A stretch of DNA of 64,000 bases from Candidatus Zixiibacteriota bacterium (GCA_040753875.1 JBFMDV010000005.1:186001-250000), one strand, 5' to 3'; shown: positions 48,681 to 58,289, counted from the stretch's first letter. The notes: generated by a model not told the origin, from the letters alone. Numbers and translations are program-made.

Positions 48681-51404
48681 CTATCTGGCGCAGCCAGGGA
48701 CAGGGGCGGCATAATTGAAGAACAGATAATCGATCAGTCGCTGCAGGTCGGTGATGTCCACCACGCAGGAACCATCCGTGTCCGCCGACGCCGGCCCGTT
48801 CGGCACCGGTACACCAAAAAAGATGAAATCCACCAACGCCACCAGGTCCCCAATATCCACAAACCCCGACCCATCCAGATCCCCGCCCGCCGGCGCCTGA
48901 CCCGTCTCCCCAAAATAACTCTTCACCGCACTCATAAGCGCCTGCACCGACCCCGGCGTCATGTACCAAAGCGGAAATGACAACAGCACCCGCTTCCCCC
49001 GAGGACCATCATAGGCAATCCCCACCGGCGTGTTCTCACGACCCGGATCATCTATATTCGAATCGTACTGGTAGATAATCGTGGCGCCGGCACGAGGCGT
49101 CAAACTCGGAATGTCCCCCATCCGCTTGATCCCCCGGGTCGTATCAAGCTCGACCGATGGCCACCCCCCCACTCCCTTCGCTCCCGCAAAATCCTTCGCA
49201 TAGTTCAACGCGTACGACTGCAGCATAAACTCATCGTACAACAGATGGCCCGGTGAGGGGGCCGGCGTAAACAACGGGATCGTCTGGTACCCCGCAATCA
49301 GCATGTCATTCGTGAACCCACTGTACCACCGCAGCGTGTCCCGACTGTACCGCAGCAGCTTCGTCCCGATGTCGTCATCAATCCACCAGATCGAGGAGTA
49401 CTGACCCGCCAACGGACGTTTCAGCGCATCCGCATAATCGTCCACCGTCACCAACCCATGCGGCGCGCCGCTCAACACCGTGTCGTACCACGCTTCCAAC
49501 TCCGGCTGGCTCGGCATGAAATCGTACTCCTCCGTCATCTCATCCGCAATCAATATCCCATGATCAAACGTCGCCGGCGTACCAACCACTGCCGCTGAGA
49601 AAGCCGACTCGTAACCGGACTGGTCAACCGCCTTGAGCTTGTATTGATACGTAACCCAGTGGACCACCGCGTTGTCAGTGTAGGCAGTCTGCGTCAGCCC
49701 CCCTGCCAACAGTGTGAAATCACCCTCAAACTCCCCCTTGCGATACAGATCATAGTGGTCGAGGTCCGCCTCGTGGTTGCTCGCCCAGCTCAACTGCACC
49801 GAACCCACCATCGGCTCAGCGACCACTTGCGCCGGCACCCGCGGGTAGAGCTGCGGGATCTCCGAGGATTCCTCCATGTACACCGGCGGATAGCCGCCCG
49901 ACGGTGTGCCCTTGACCGCAAAGTAGTACCGAATGCCCTGTGTCAACCCGTTGAACGTCTGTGTGCATGTCCCAGGAGTAACAACAGCGGAGTCGTTGTA
50001 TATCCCGGACGTGGTGCCGCGATACACGACATATTGATAATCTGACCGGCAGTTGTTCAGAAACACGGTCAGGGCCTGACCATCTCCCTGATCAACTATG
50101 CTGTCGATTCCCGTTGGGCTGCCGGCATCAGCGACATACGCTACCGACGCAGCGAACGTCTTCACGATGCCGGTCATATACGCGAAATTAAGTTTGGTGG
50201 TGGAATCGGACGGGCGGTGATAATTGGGAGTATTAAAATCCCCTTCGATCGCCATAACGATATTGAACCCCTGTTGATTGAACGGATAATGATCAGAATT
50301 TCCCTGCAGCGGAGCATTGGTGGGGCCGATGTTCGACACCCGGGTGCCCGTTTGTGCAAACAAATCACGGTAAGCGGTATTGGAGCCGCTTTCGAGATCG
50401 GTGTTCCAGGTGGCATCGGGAGAATAGCCGATCATGTCCGCATTGTACATCACCTCGACATCAGTACCGGCGGCTCGAAAATCAGCAGCGGCATCCTCCG
50501 AACCATACAGTCCCTCTTCCTCGCCGGAGAACGGCATGAATATGACGGTCTTGCGAAGGGGAATATCCCTGAGCACGCGCGCCAGTTCGAGCACCATGGA
50601 TGTACCGGACCCGTTGTCATCGGCGCCGGGCGCATGTGTCATCGCAGTGGAGGAGTACGAGTCATAATGTCCGCCGACAACTATTACCTTGTCCGGCTCC
50701 GAGGTACCAAGCTTGACCGCCTTCACGTTGTATCCGGGGTATCCTCCGATAGTAAAGTACGGCGTTGTGACATCCGTATAGCCCCAGTTCAAAAAACGCT
50801 GCACCAGCCAATCGCGTGCCTTGTTCACCGAGTCGGTGTATGCGTACCGCGTATAGAACGCCTGCAGGCGCGCATCAAATCCGTACACCGAATCTTGTTG
50901 GACCCGGTTGGCGACCGTATCAGACGGCGGCGCCAATAGAGCGGGCGCAAAACCAACGGTTACTCCCTCAAAGACGAACGGCACGCTCAATTCGGCTAGG
51001 GGACGGACTTTCAACCCGTAGTCCCGCCGCCACGACTGTGCCTGGCTTGCCGTCCCTTCCACCAACTGTAAGTCATTGTCGAGAGGCATGGCGCTGGTAA
51101 GCGTCGCGCTCTTGGGAAGCTCGGAAGCTTGTTTTGAGGGGTAAACCACATGGTACACACTCAGGTCGACATCGGCTTTTATCGACTCAAATGCAATTCC
51201 CGCCAGGGTAAGTTTCGTTTGCTGTTCGGCAGAGGCACTCACCAGATACCGATTGTCCAGCCGAATCAGTCCATGGCCGAGCTGCTGCTGAGCCAACCGG
51301 GCCTGCTCGCGATTTCCCAGTGAGATGTATCCAAGGTCCGCACTTTGGACGGAATGCGGCAGAACACCGACTACAATGAAACCCACCATCATCAAAATTC
51401 GCAT
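48681..51404 (-). CDS. Secreted M28 peptidase with FnIII-like and dockerin-like domains, copy 1
   Basis: The 907-residue exported protein (signal peptide about 1-21) has a propeptide-like region to about 185 and an M28 zinc aminopeptidase domain at about 185-430: VVGGHYDSYS (H246), APGADDNGSGTS (D262), SGEEEGLYGS (E295/E296), YNADMIGYS, and SDHYPFNQQG with the last histidine. Two FnIII-like segments follow (about 440-605), then a conserved module of about 200 residues (TPATFDHGILIADEMTEEYD onward) and a dockerin-like calcium-binding pair DLDGSGFVDIGDL and DTDGSCVVDITDL. From residue 609 to 895 it is identical to copy 2. Likely a secreted or surface peptidase for peptide scavenging. Confidence 0.88.
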   Translation of the reverse strand: MRILMMVGFIVVGVLPHSVQSADLGYISLGNREQARLAQQQLGHGLIRLDNRYLVSASAEQQTKLTLAGIAFESIKADVDLSVYHVVYPSKQASELPKSATLTSAMPLDNDLQLVEGTASQAQSWRRDYGLKVRPLAELSVPFVFEGVTVGFAPALLAPPSDTVANRVQQDSVYGFDARLQAFYTRYAYTDSVNKARDWLVQRFLNWGYTDVTTPYFTIGGYPGYNVKAVKLGTSEPDKVIVVGGHYDSYSSTAMTHAPGADDNGSGTSMVLELARVLRDIPLRKTVIFMPFSGEEEGLYGSEDAAADFRAAGTDVEVMYNADMIGYSPDATWNTDLESGSNTAYRDLFAQTGTRVSNIGPTNAPLQGNSDHYPFNQQGFNIVMAIEGDFNTPNYHRPSDSTTKLNFAYMTGIVKTFAASVAYVADAGSPTGIDSIVDQGDGQALTVFLNNCRSDYQYVVYRGTTSGIYNDSAVVTPGTCTQTFNGLTQGIRYYFAVKGTPSGGYPPVYMEESSEIPQLYPRVPAQVVAEPMVGSVQLSWASNHEADLDHYDLYRKGEFEGDFTLLAGGLTQTAYTDNAVVHWVTYQYKLKAVDQSGYESAFSAAVVGTPATFDHGILIADEMTEEYDFMPSQPELEAWYDTVLSGAPHGLVTVDDYADALKRPLAGQYSSIWWIDDDIGTKLLRYSRDTLRWYSGFTNDMLIAGYQTIPLFTPAPSPGHLLYDEFMLQSYALNYAKDFAGAKGVGGWPSVELDTTRGIKRMGDIPSLTPRAGATIIYQYDSNIDDPGRENTPVGIAYDGPRGKRVLLSFPLWYMTPGSVQALMSAVKSYFGETGQAPAGGDLDGSGFVDIGDLVALVDFIFFGVPVPNGPASADTDGSCVVDITDLQRLIDYLFFNYAAPVPGCAR
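48718..49580 (-). repeat. 863-bp near-identical segment, copy A
   Basis: This segment matches 51591-52453 with no gap and about five substitutions, all silent. It encodes residues 609-895 of the first M28 peptidase. On both sides the two genes differ strongly. The left edge lies 12 codons before the stop and the right edge at the domain border. Confidence 0.93.
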
Positions 51405-51553
51405 AAACGCCTCCGGTCAACTCTCAGATGACAATTCCAACGCAGCTCCTGAACTCCGTTCGGCACTAATCACACGCAAGTACTTCAGGCCTTCTGATCT
51501 CTCCAATCTATCGACACGGACTCCCTTGTCAACCAGGGAGCGTGGGTCGCGCA

Positions 51554-54298
51554 TCAGTGCGCGCATCCCGACACTGGCGCATCAGAGCCAAAGAACAGAT
51601 AATCGATCAGTCGCTGCAGGTCGGTGATGTCCACCACGCAGGAACCATCCGTGTCCGCCGACGCCGGCCCGTTCGGCACCGGTACACCAAAAAAGATGAA
51701 GTCCACCAACGCCACCAGGTCCCCAATATCCACAAACCCCGACCCATCCAGATCCCCGCCCGCCGGCGCCTGACCCGTCTCCCCAAAATAACTCTTCACC
51801 GCACTCATGAGCGCCTGCACCGACCCCGGCGTCATGTACCAAAGCGGAAATGACAACAGCACCCGCTTCCCCCGAGGACCATCATAGGCAATCCCCACCG
51901 GCGTGTTCTCACGACCCGGATCATCTATATTCGAATCGTACTGGTAGATAATCGTGGCGCCGGCACGAGGCGTCAAACTCGGAATGTCCCCCATCCGCTT
52001 GATCCCCCGGGTCGTATCAAGCTCGACCGATGGCCACCCCCCCACTCCCTTCGCTCCCGCAAAATCCTTCGCATAGTTCAACGCGTACGACTGCAGCATA
52101 AACTCATCGTACAACAGATGGCCCGGTGAGGGGGCCGGCGTAAACAACGGGATCGTCTGGTACCCCGCAATCAGCATGTCATTCGTGAACCCACTGTACC
52201 ACCGCAGCGTGTCCCGACTGTACCGCAGCAGCTTCGTCCCGATGTCGTCATCAATCCACCAGATCGAGGAGTACTGACCCGCCAACGGACGTTTCAGTGC
52301 ATCCGCATAATCATCCACCGTCACCAACCCGTGCGGCGCGCCGCTCAACACCGTGTCGTACCACGCTTCCAACTCCGGCTGGCTCGGCATGAAATCGTAC
52401 TCCTCCGTCATCTCATCCGCAATCAATATCCCATGATCAAACGTCGCCGGCGTGCTTGCGACCTCAACCGAAAAATCTGAAGCCAGGCCGGTTCGATCAA
52501 TCGCCCTGACGCGATAGCGCGAGGCAAACCATCGCAACGCGGTACTGTCATCAAATGTCGTCTGCATCAGGTTCCCGGCGATGAGGCGAAACTCGGTCTC
52601 GAACTCCGCACGGCGATACAGCTCGTAGTGGTCAAGATCGGCTTCATGGTTGCTGGCCCAGGAGAGACGTATGGCGCCGATTTGCGGTTCAGCGCTCACG
52701 GATGCGGGAATGCGAGGATACAGGAGAGGGGTTTCCGACAGTTCCTCTGCATATACGGCTGGATACCCACCGTCGGGGATTCCTCGCACCGTCATATAAT
52801 ACCTGACGCCCTGCGTCAGACCCGTAAGTAGTTGCTGACTTGCGCCGGGCGTAACCGGCACCGAATCGTTGTAGACTCCTGGTGCAGTACCACGATATGC
52901 GTAATAAGTGTAATCACTTCGGACATTTCCAAAATGTATGGTCAGACCCTGTCCATCCCCCTGGTCGACAATGCTGTCAACTGGTGTCGGACTGGCGGCA
53001 TCCCCGACGTATCCGAGTGCCGCTGCGGCCATTCTGGCAATATTCGTCATGTAGTCAAAATTCAGTTTGCTGGTGGAATCGGTCGGTTGATGATAGTTCG
53101 GTGTGTTGAAATCACCTTCGGCAGTATACACTACGGGCCAACCCTGTTCATCGAACGGCGTGTGATCCGAGGCTTGAAGCCCCGACGGCAGCCAGGGAAC
53201 AATACTGGACACGCGACTCGCGCAGGCAACCGACACATTCAAATACGCCTGATTGTTTCCTGCCTGAAGGCGCGTATTGTAAACGGTGTTAGGTTCGTAC
53301 CCAACCATATCATAGTTGTACATCACCTCGATGTCGGCTCCCACTGCCGCAAATGAATCGACAGCAACATAGGAGCCATACATCCAGATCTCTTCGGCCC
53401 CAAACGGCATAAAGATGATTGTCTTGCGAAGCGGTATGTCCTTGAGTATTCGAGCCATCTCCAGGACGACGGATGTACCGGAAGCATTGTCATCGGCGCC
53501 CGGCGCATGTACCATTTCGTCATACTGGCTGTATGAATCGTAGTGGGCACCGATCACGATAATCTTCTCCGGTTCGGCCCACCCGGGTTTGATGGTCATG
53601 ACATTGTCACTCCAGCAGTTGCACGGTGTCCCCCAGTATTCTCCCACCCAGACTGGTTGCGTGGTGACTTGTGTATATCCCCATCCCTGGAATTTCTGCA
53701 CTAACCAATCGCGCGCCTTGAAAGCCGAATCGGTCCGAAAGAAACGAGTGTAGAAGGCCTGCAGTCGCGAATCGAACGCATAGAGGGAGTCCTGGCTGAC
53801 CCTCAACGCGAGTGAATCGGACGGGAACCCATCACGCCACTCGTCTTGAGCAACAGCAATCGATGGTTGATGCGTGAATCGGATGCTTAGGTCCGAAAGC
53901 TCCCTGCATTTGAGATTGGCTTCCGTGGCTATCGCTTTTACTGTCGACGATGAAAGGTGCACCAAGAAGCGGTCTTCATCGAGGCGGACAGCCTGAACGT
54001 CCGCCGCTAGCCAGCCCGTGGCGTCCTGCCCATGAGATGACATAAGAAGGTACCAGTCATCAAGCCGTTGGTCGACAAGCACCGACTCCCACGAGAGTCC
54101 GCCCTTAGCGAGTTGGGACTGCTGCGCCGAGTCAACTGCCACCAGGAAGCGATTTCCCACTCTGGCCATTGCATGCGAGAGAACTGACCGTGCCTGCATG
54201 ACATCACGGTCGCTGTCGATTGCAACGAACCCGATATCCACCGCATCTGCCCGACCTGCAAGCGCGCACCCAAGCAGAATCCAGCCAATCACCTTCAT
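51554..54298 (-). CDS. Secreted M28 peptidase with FnIII-like and dockerin-like domains, copy 2
   Basis: The 914-residue paralogue of the neighbouring peptidase starts at ATG 54298 with GGAGGAG four bases upstream (a longer frame to 54316 is not needed). It has a signal peptide of about 20 residues (KVIGWILLGCALAGRADA) and the same order of domains. Zinc ligands: IVIGAHYDSYSQYDE, HAPGADDNASGTSVVLE, FGAEEIWMYGSY (EE kept, EGLYG changed), NYDMVGYEPN, and ASDHTPFDEQG. The N-terminal 615 residues are only moderately similar to copy 1, whereas residues 616-902 are identical. It is upstream of copy 1 on the same strand, 150 bases apart. Confidence 0.88.
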   Translation of the reverse strand: MKVIGWILLGCALAGRADAVDIGFVAIDSDRDVMQARSVLSHAMARVGNRFLVAVDSAQQSQLAKGGLSWESVLVDQRLDDWYLLMSSHGQDATGWLAADVQAVRLDEDRFLVHLSSSTVKAIATEANLKCRELSDLSIRFTHQPSIAVAQDEWRDGFPSDSLALRVSQDSLYAFDSRLQAFYTRFFRTDSAFKARDWLVQKFQGWGYTQVTTQPVWVGEYWGTPCNCWSDNVMTIKPGWAEPEKIIVIGAHYDSYSQYDEMVHAPGADDNASGTSVVLEMARILKDIPLRKTIIFMPFGAEEIWMYGSYVAVDSFAAVGADIEVMYNYDMVGYEPNTVYNTRLQAGNNQAYLNVSVACASRVSSIVPWLPSGLQASDHTPFDEQGWPVVYTAEGDFNTPNYHQPTDSTSKLNFDYMTNIARMAAAALGYVGDAASPTPVDSIVDQGDGQGLTIHFGNVRSDYTYYAYRGTAPGVYNDSVPVTPGASQQLLTGLTQGVRYYMTVRGIPDGGYPAVYAEELSETPLLYPRIPASVSAEPQIGAIRLSWASNHEADLDHYELYRRAEFETEFRLIAGNLMQTTFDDSTALRWFASRYRVRAIDRTGLASDFSVEVASTPATFDHGILIADEMTEEYDFMPSQPELEAWYDTVLSGAPHGLVTVDDYADALKRPLAGQYSSIWWIDDDIGTKLLRYSRDTLRWYSGFTNDMLIAGYQTIPLFTPAPSPGHLLYDEFMLQSYALNYAKDFAGAKGVGGWPSVELDTTRGIKRMGDIPSLTPRAGATIIYQYDSNIDDPGRENTPVGIAYDGPRGKRVLLSFPLWYMTPGSVQALMSAVKSYFGETGQAPAGGDLDGSGFVDIGDLVALVDFIFFGVPVPNGPASADTDGSCVVDITDLQRLIDYLFFGSDAPVSGCAH
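51591..52453 (-). repeat. 863-bp near-identical segment, copy B
   Basis: The partner of 48718-49580 at a constant offset of 2873 bases. The differences (for example GAAATCC/GAAGTCC, ATAAGCG/ATGAGCG and three close together near 52300-52330) do not change the protein. Confidence 0.93.
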
Positions 54299-54457
54299 AA
54301 ACTCCTCCTGAACCAAGAGTCGAGCCGGTATGTCTTATGACGAGTACCTACCGGCCTTTGTTTGGCGAAAGATCACAGCAGGATCAACAGATGAGAACCT
54401 GTTCTCAAGTTATGCAATTGAGCCGATTTGTCAATGAATAGAGTCGGGTGTCCGCGT

Positions 54458-54970
54458 TCAGAGATCGATGCCGCGTTGGAACGGCTTCATCGTGAATTTC
54501 GTGCGGTCTTCGATAGTGGGTCTTAACAACGGGTGTTCGGACTCGGGTTGAGAGGGTAACTCCGTGGGCGCTAATAGGCAGCAGTTGTCGCGTGGTGCAA
54601 CATAGCGGGCTGTTACCTCCATCTCTTTGGTGTACTCAAGAAGTAACAGGTTCCACTCGGTACTTTCGGCAAATGGCCCTACCCGTGACCCAAGCGAGAA
54701 GACGAGCCTTGGCGACGATGAACGAACCTCAAGCGCTGGAATCTTCACGTGTGCCAGTTTCGTCTTCAGGAACCTGAGAAGTGCAAACAGTGCGCCCAAC
54801 TCCAGACGCATTGGATCTGCTTCGACCCGACAACGGAATTGTATGCCGTAATCCGGCACGGCGAACATAATCAGGCCGTGGGCAAACTCCTCGCTCTCAA
54901 GCTTTGAATCACTAAGTGCCCGGTAGGCCGAAGCTATGTAAGCCACGACTGGCTGAGCCGAATTGTTCAC
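54458..54970 (-). CDS. Hypothetical protein, unknown
   Basis: A 170-residue frame starting with GTG 54970 (no clear ribosome site). It is not exported and shows a mixed alpha/beta pattern: PVVAYIASAYRALSDSKLES, FAVPDYGIQFRCRVEADPM, LELGALFALLRFLKTKLAHV, VRSSSPRLVFSLGSRVGPF, and a charged tail. The alternation of strands with one long amphipathic helix could fit an RNase H-like or ferredoxin-like fold, but there are no catalytic motifs. I do not recognise a family. Codon use looks like that of neighbours, which argues for a real gene. Confidence 0.55.
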   Translation of the reverse strand: MNNSAQPVVAYIASAYRALSDSKLESEEFAHGLIMFAVPDYGIQFRCRVEADPMRLELGALFALLRFLKTKLAHVKIPALEVRSSSPRLVFSLGSRVGPFAESTEWNLLLLEYTKEMEVTARYVAPRDNCCLLAPTELPSQPESEHPLLRPTIEDRTKFTMKPFQRGIDL

Positions 54971-55110
54971 GGAGAAAAGCTACGCAACTATCCTGCCGGT
55001 CAAACGTCCGCCACGCATCCGCGTAGTCGATTGTCATTGAACGACTTGCGGCGAGCCGACATCGAACGCACGGACGTAATAGCCCCGCGGTCAGCATGAA
55101 TTATGCAGAA

Positions 55111-55542
55111 TCAGTCAAGCGATCGAACCAGTTGCTCTCGCAGTTCCGGTCGGGCCACCAAGTACTTCCCTGTCGCCTCTGCGAAAATCCGACCGTCGTC
55201 ACCAACAGCCTCCCCTTCAGTCACATAGACTCTCCCTTTGTGTTCAACAATACGTCCGCGGAAGACAACTCGGTCGCCGGTCATTATGGGCTGTTTGTAG
55301 CGAACGGTCATCTCGGCCGTCACGGCGAAGATGTCCAGTGCCAGAATAGCCTTGATCATCACTTCATCAAGCAATGCTGCCATAATACCGCCGTGGTAGA
55401 TCCCTCTATAGCCCTCAAACTCCTGACCGGCGACGATCGTTGTTTCTGCCTGAGAGCCGTCGTGCCAGAAGACCGCTTTGATACCGTGAGGATTGAGATC
55501 GCCGCAGACGAAGCAGCCTTTGTAGCGTTTGATTTCTTTCAC
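55111..55542 (-). CDS. PaaI-type hotdog thioesterase
   Basis: The 143-residue protein has a single hotdog fold: CFVCGDLNPHGIKAVFWHDG at 10-29 (an opening CFxCGxxNPxG motif seen in many acyl-CoA thioesterases), FEGYRGIYHGGIMAALLDEVM near 43-63 with the GG-x-x-x-x-LxDE catalytic helix, and VRYKQPIMTGDRVVFRGRI. It probably hydrolyses a small acyl-CoA. The start is GTG 55542; the frame runs 32 codons further, but through the terminator of the upstream gene, and is rejected. It lies just downstream of that terminator. Confidence 0.85.
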   Translation of the reverse strand: MKEIKRYKGCFVCGDLNPHGIKAVFWHDGSQAETTIVAGQEFEGYRGIYHGGIMAALLDEVMIKAILALDIFAVTAEMTVRYKQPIMTGDRVVFRGRIVEHKGRVYVTEGEAVGDDGRIFAEATGKYLVARPELREQLVRSLD

Positions 55543-55583
55543 GCGAGTTGTTATACGGCTAAATCGACCGGCCGTCAACGACA

Positions 55584-55610
55584 ATAAAAAAGCCCGCCTG
55601 AGGCGGGCTT
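55584..55610 (-). terminator. Rho-independent terminator after the lipoprotein gene
   Basis: On the minus strand AAGCCCGCC and GGCGGGCTT form a 9-bp stem with a 3-base loop, followed by TTTTTTATT. It begins 29 bases after the stop at 55639. Confidence 0.95.
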
Positions 55611-55638
55611 GAGCACATTGTCTTAAACTTCGCGGCAA

Positions 55639-56466
55639 TCAGTTGCCATTCTGGCAGAGGGTGCGGGTGTAGGTCCGGGTGGCGTTATCGCTGGTCGCCG
55701 ATGCATTCATCACGCCGTTGGCAAACGTGACTTCGATATTCCACGTGGTAACCACATCCTGCGCAGGGGCATCACCGTGGAAAGTCAGCGTGGCCGTGGC
55801 GGTGACGGTTCCGGACACGGGGCAGCCGTACTGCCAGCCCTGCTGAGCGCGATTGAAGACCACGTCGCTAACCGTGGATTCCAGGACATAGGTGGAACGA
55901 ATGTTCAGCCCGCCAAAGGTCCGACGGGCCTCTGCCTGGAAGTTGCTGGTACCGTTCACGGTCGCCTGATCGGTGTTCAGTCCGCCGAATTCGTACGCGC
56001 CCCGAACATCATAGTTCCGGAATGCACCGGTGGTGTCGGCGGTGTTGAAACTCCACGCGTGACGGATACTCATTTCATCGGCACCCCGCGGATGGGCCTG
56101 AGGCACGGTGCCTTTGCGGAACTGGATGGAATCCCGGTAGTGGAATTCGTAGGCGGTCGCGAGATCGTCGAGAATAACCACGTACCAGCCGCCATCGGTG
56201 ATAATTGTGTCAGGACGTACTGAACCATAGTCGACCGGCACGCTGGTGTCGCTGCCGGCATTGGCTACCAGCACCGTCTGCAGCGCATTGGCCGCGAGGA
56301 TCATGGTGGAATCGATGTAACTGTTGGTCTGCTCCTGGACGGTGACGTATTGCGGGTCTTCCTGAACCGTGGTCGTGGCTTTGTCGTCCGAGCAGCCGTA
56401 AAGTCCGATCAGCGCGACTGCCGTCAGGACGGCGCCAAACACGAAGAAGAACTTGCTGGAACGCAT
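55639..56466 (-). CDS. Lipoprotein, unknown
   Basis: A 275-residue lipoprotein starting at ATG 56466 after AAAGGAGA. The signal ends LIGLYGC, so C25 is lipidated; SDD after it. The rest alternates polar beta-strands (YVVILDDLATAYEFHYRDSIQF, AWSFNTADTTGAFRNYDVRGAYEFGG, TWNIEVTFANG) and looks like a beta-sandwich or barrel on the membrane surface. No family recognised. It has its own terminator; argF upstream ends 56 bases before the ATG. Confidence 0.8.
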   Translation of the reverse strand: MRSSKFFFVFGAVLTAVALIGLYGCSDDKATTTVQEDPQYVTVQEQTNSYIDSTMILAANALQTVLVANAGSDTSVPVDYGSVRPDTIITDGGWYVVILDDLATAYEFHYRDSIQFRKGTVPQAHPRGADEMSIRHAWSFNTADTTGAFRNYDVRGAYEFGGLNTDQATVNGTSNFQAEARRTFGGLNIRSTYVLESTVSDVVFNRAQQGWQYGCPVSGTVTATATLTFHGDAPAQDVVTTWNIEVTFANGVMNASATSDNATRTYTRTLCQNGN

Positions 56467-56522
56467 GCTGCGTCTCCTTTCGCGATGTTCCGTTCTTCGC
56501 GAGGGTCGTCCCGACGCCGCCG

Positions 56523-57425
56523 TCACTTCAGGAGGAACACCATAATTGCCTTTTGAATGTGCAACCGGTTCTCCGCCTGATCGAAGACCGCCGACTGCGG
56601 GCCGTCCATAACCTCATCGGTTATTTCCTTCCCCCTCTCCGCCGGCAGACAGTGAAGGACAATGGCTTTAGGATCAGCGCCCTTCAGCAAAGAACTATTG
56701 ATTTGAAAATCTCTAAGCTTCTTTTCCTTTTCTTCTGCCAGATGTTTTTGCCCCATCGAGGCCCAAACATCGGTATAGATAACATCGGCACCGGCAACCG
56801 CTTCTTTAGGATTGGAGGTCAGGAGCACCCGGCTCTCCTTGTTGCGGCGAGCTCTTTCGACAAATTCAGGCAGCGGTCGGCAATCTTCGGCCGTGGCGAC
56901 ACGAAGGTCCATGGGCAGGAGCGACGCCAGGTTGAGCCAGCTATGGGTGATATTGTTGCCGTCTCCCAGATAGGCTATCTTGTACTTCCGGCGCGGTGGT
57001 AAATGCTCAAGGACGGTGAAATAATCACCCAGAATCTGGCACGGATGCACCAGGTCGGTGAGGCCGTTGATGACCGGAACCGCGGCATGTTTGGCCAGTT
57101 CCTCGACGTCGGACTGCCGGAATGTCCGGATCATGATAAGAGCCACGTAGCGTGACAACACCCGGGCGGCGTCGGCGATCGTCTCTCGCTTACCGAGCTG
57201 GACCTCATTGTCAGTGATATAGAGCGACTGCCCGCCGAGCTGGCTGATACCGACCTCGAACGATATGCGGGTGCGCAGGGATGGTTTCATGAACAGGCAG
57301 GCGACCGACTTGCCGGCCAACGGCCTGGGGGCGATCTCACCACGTTTCATCCGGCCACAAAGTTCAAAGATCTGCTCGACTTCGACAGCGGTCAGATCAG
57401 CTATCTGGGTAAGGGAACGAGCCAT
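56523..57425 (-). CDS. argF: Ornithine carbamoyltransferase
   Basis: Transfers the carbamoyl group from carbamoyl phosphate to ornithine, giving citrulline in arginine synthesis. From ATG 57425 (GGAGG upstream) it is 300 residues. Signatures: carbamoyl-phosphate motif KPSLRTR near 47-53, the HPCQ motif DLVHPCQILGD near 129-139, DGNNITHSWL near 158-167, and the ornithine loop HCLPAERGKEIT near 262-273. A frame extending 20 codons further upstream is not conserved. No other arg genes are nearby. The gene could in principle be an acetylornithine type, but HCLPA and length fit OTC. Confidence 0.94.
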   Translation of the reverse strand: MARSLTQIADLTAVEVEQIFELCGRMKRGEIAPRPLAGKSVACLFMKPSLRTRISFEVGISQLGGQSLYITDNEVQLGKRETIADAARVLSRYVALIMIRTFRQSDVEELAKHAAVPVINGLTDLVHPCQILGDYFTVLEHLPPRRKYKIAYLGDGNNITHSWLNLASLLPMDLRVATAEDCRPLPEFVERARRNKESRVLLTSNPKEAVAGADVIYTDVWASMGQKHLAEEKEKKLRDFQINSSLLKGADPKAIVLHCLPAERGKEITDEVMDGPQSAVFDQAENRLHIQKAIMVFLLK

Positions 57426-57590
57426 ATTTCCTCCTGCTTCGATATCACAGACGCAAATTCCCCGCGAATAAAACGGGAGGCGCAAGGAAAGTCAAGGGAT
57501 CGACATTCAGGTGGAACCGATGGTCGATTAAAATCTTGCCCGGCGTAACAGAGGGGTCGATATTACGTACAAGAGTATCGAAGGATTGGC

Positions 57591-58289
57591 ATGTACGTGG
57601 AAAAGAAGAGTATCATATTCGGTCTCATCCTGGTCGCTTTAGGGGCCCTGCTTCTTCTGAAAACACTCAACATCCATCTGTTCAGTTTCGTTCTTCCGGT
57701 CGCTCTGATCATTTTCGGAGCCTGGCTGATCACGCGGCACAAGAACCGGGAACGCCAGCACGGGGTGGAATATGACTTCTCGTACACCGACGCGGGTTCC
57801 ACTGCCGGGGGGCCGGCACAATCTCAGACATATGGGTCATCAAGCGCTCGGGGTCCGTCTTATGCTGGAGCTTCAGGCCAACCCGGCTGGACAAGCGAGG
57901 CGCCGCAATTCGAGGCCGGCAAAGTGAAGTACAGCAAGTTCCTTGGCGATATGCACATTGAGTGTCAGAACGTCAATCTGCAGAACGTCGAGGTCTCCAT
58001 GTTCATCGGCGACCTCACGGTCAATCTGCGCGGCGGTCGGCTGACCGGAGGTCTGAACCGCATGATCATTTCCGGTTTTCTCGGTGACGTTCAAATCCTG
58101 GCGCCGCGCGATTTTCCGCTGTATGTGCACTGTTCGGGATTTGTGGGTGACGTGGAGGTGCTGGGGAAACGCGCCTCAGGATTCGGAAACTCGCTAGATA
58201 GTCAGACCGACAACTATGCCGGCGCCGAGTCCAAACTGTATATCGCCACCAACAATTTCATCGGTGATATACGCGTCTACCAGGTGTAG
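57591..58289 (+). CDS. LiaF-like membrane stress protein
   Basis: The 232-residue protein has two N-terminal transmembrane helices (about 8-25 and 28-48; FGLILVALGALLLLKTLNIH, PVALIIFGAWLITR), a serine/glycine-rich linker to about 105, and a C-terminal beta-solenoid-like domain (about 110-232) with repeated strands (YSKFLGDMHIECQNVNLQNV, VSMFIGDLTVNLRGGRL, GFLGDVQILAPRDFPL, GFVGDVEVLGK). This matches the LiaI/LiaF cell-envelope stress sensors and the DUF2154 family. It is on the plus strand, convergent with hslU. Confidence 0.85.
   Translation: MYVEKKSIIFGLILVALGALLLLKTLNIHLFSFVLPVALIIFGAWLITRHKNRERQHGVEYDFSYTDAGSTAGGPAQSQTYGSSSARGPSYAGASGQPGWTSEAPQFEAGKVKYSKFLGDMHIECQNVNLQNVEVSMFIGDLTVNLRGGRLTGGLNRMIISGFLGDVQILAPRDFPLYVHCSGFVGDVEVLGKRASGFGNSLDSQTDNYAGAESKLYIATNNFIGDIRVYQV

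Noticed and set aside
48681-54298. A cellulosome component, from the dockerin-like ends
   Set aside because: Dockerin-like repeats are widespread in secreted proteins of non-cellulosomal bacteria; no cohesin, scaffoldin or glycoside hydrolase is present here.
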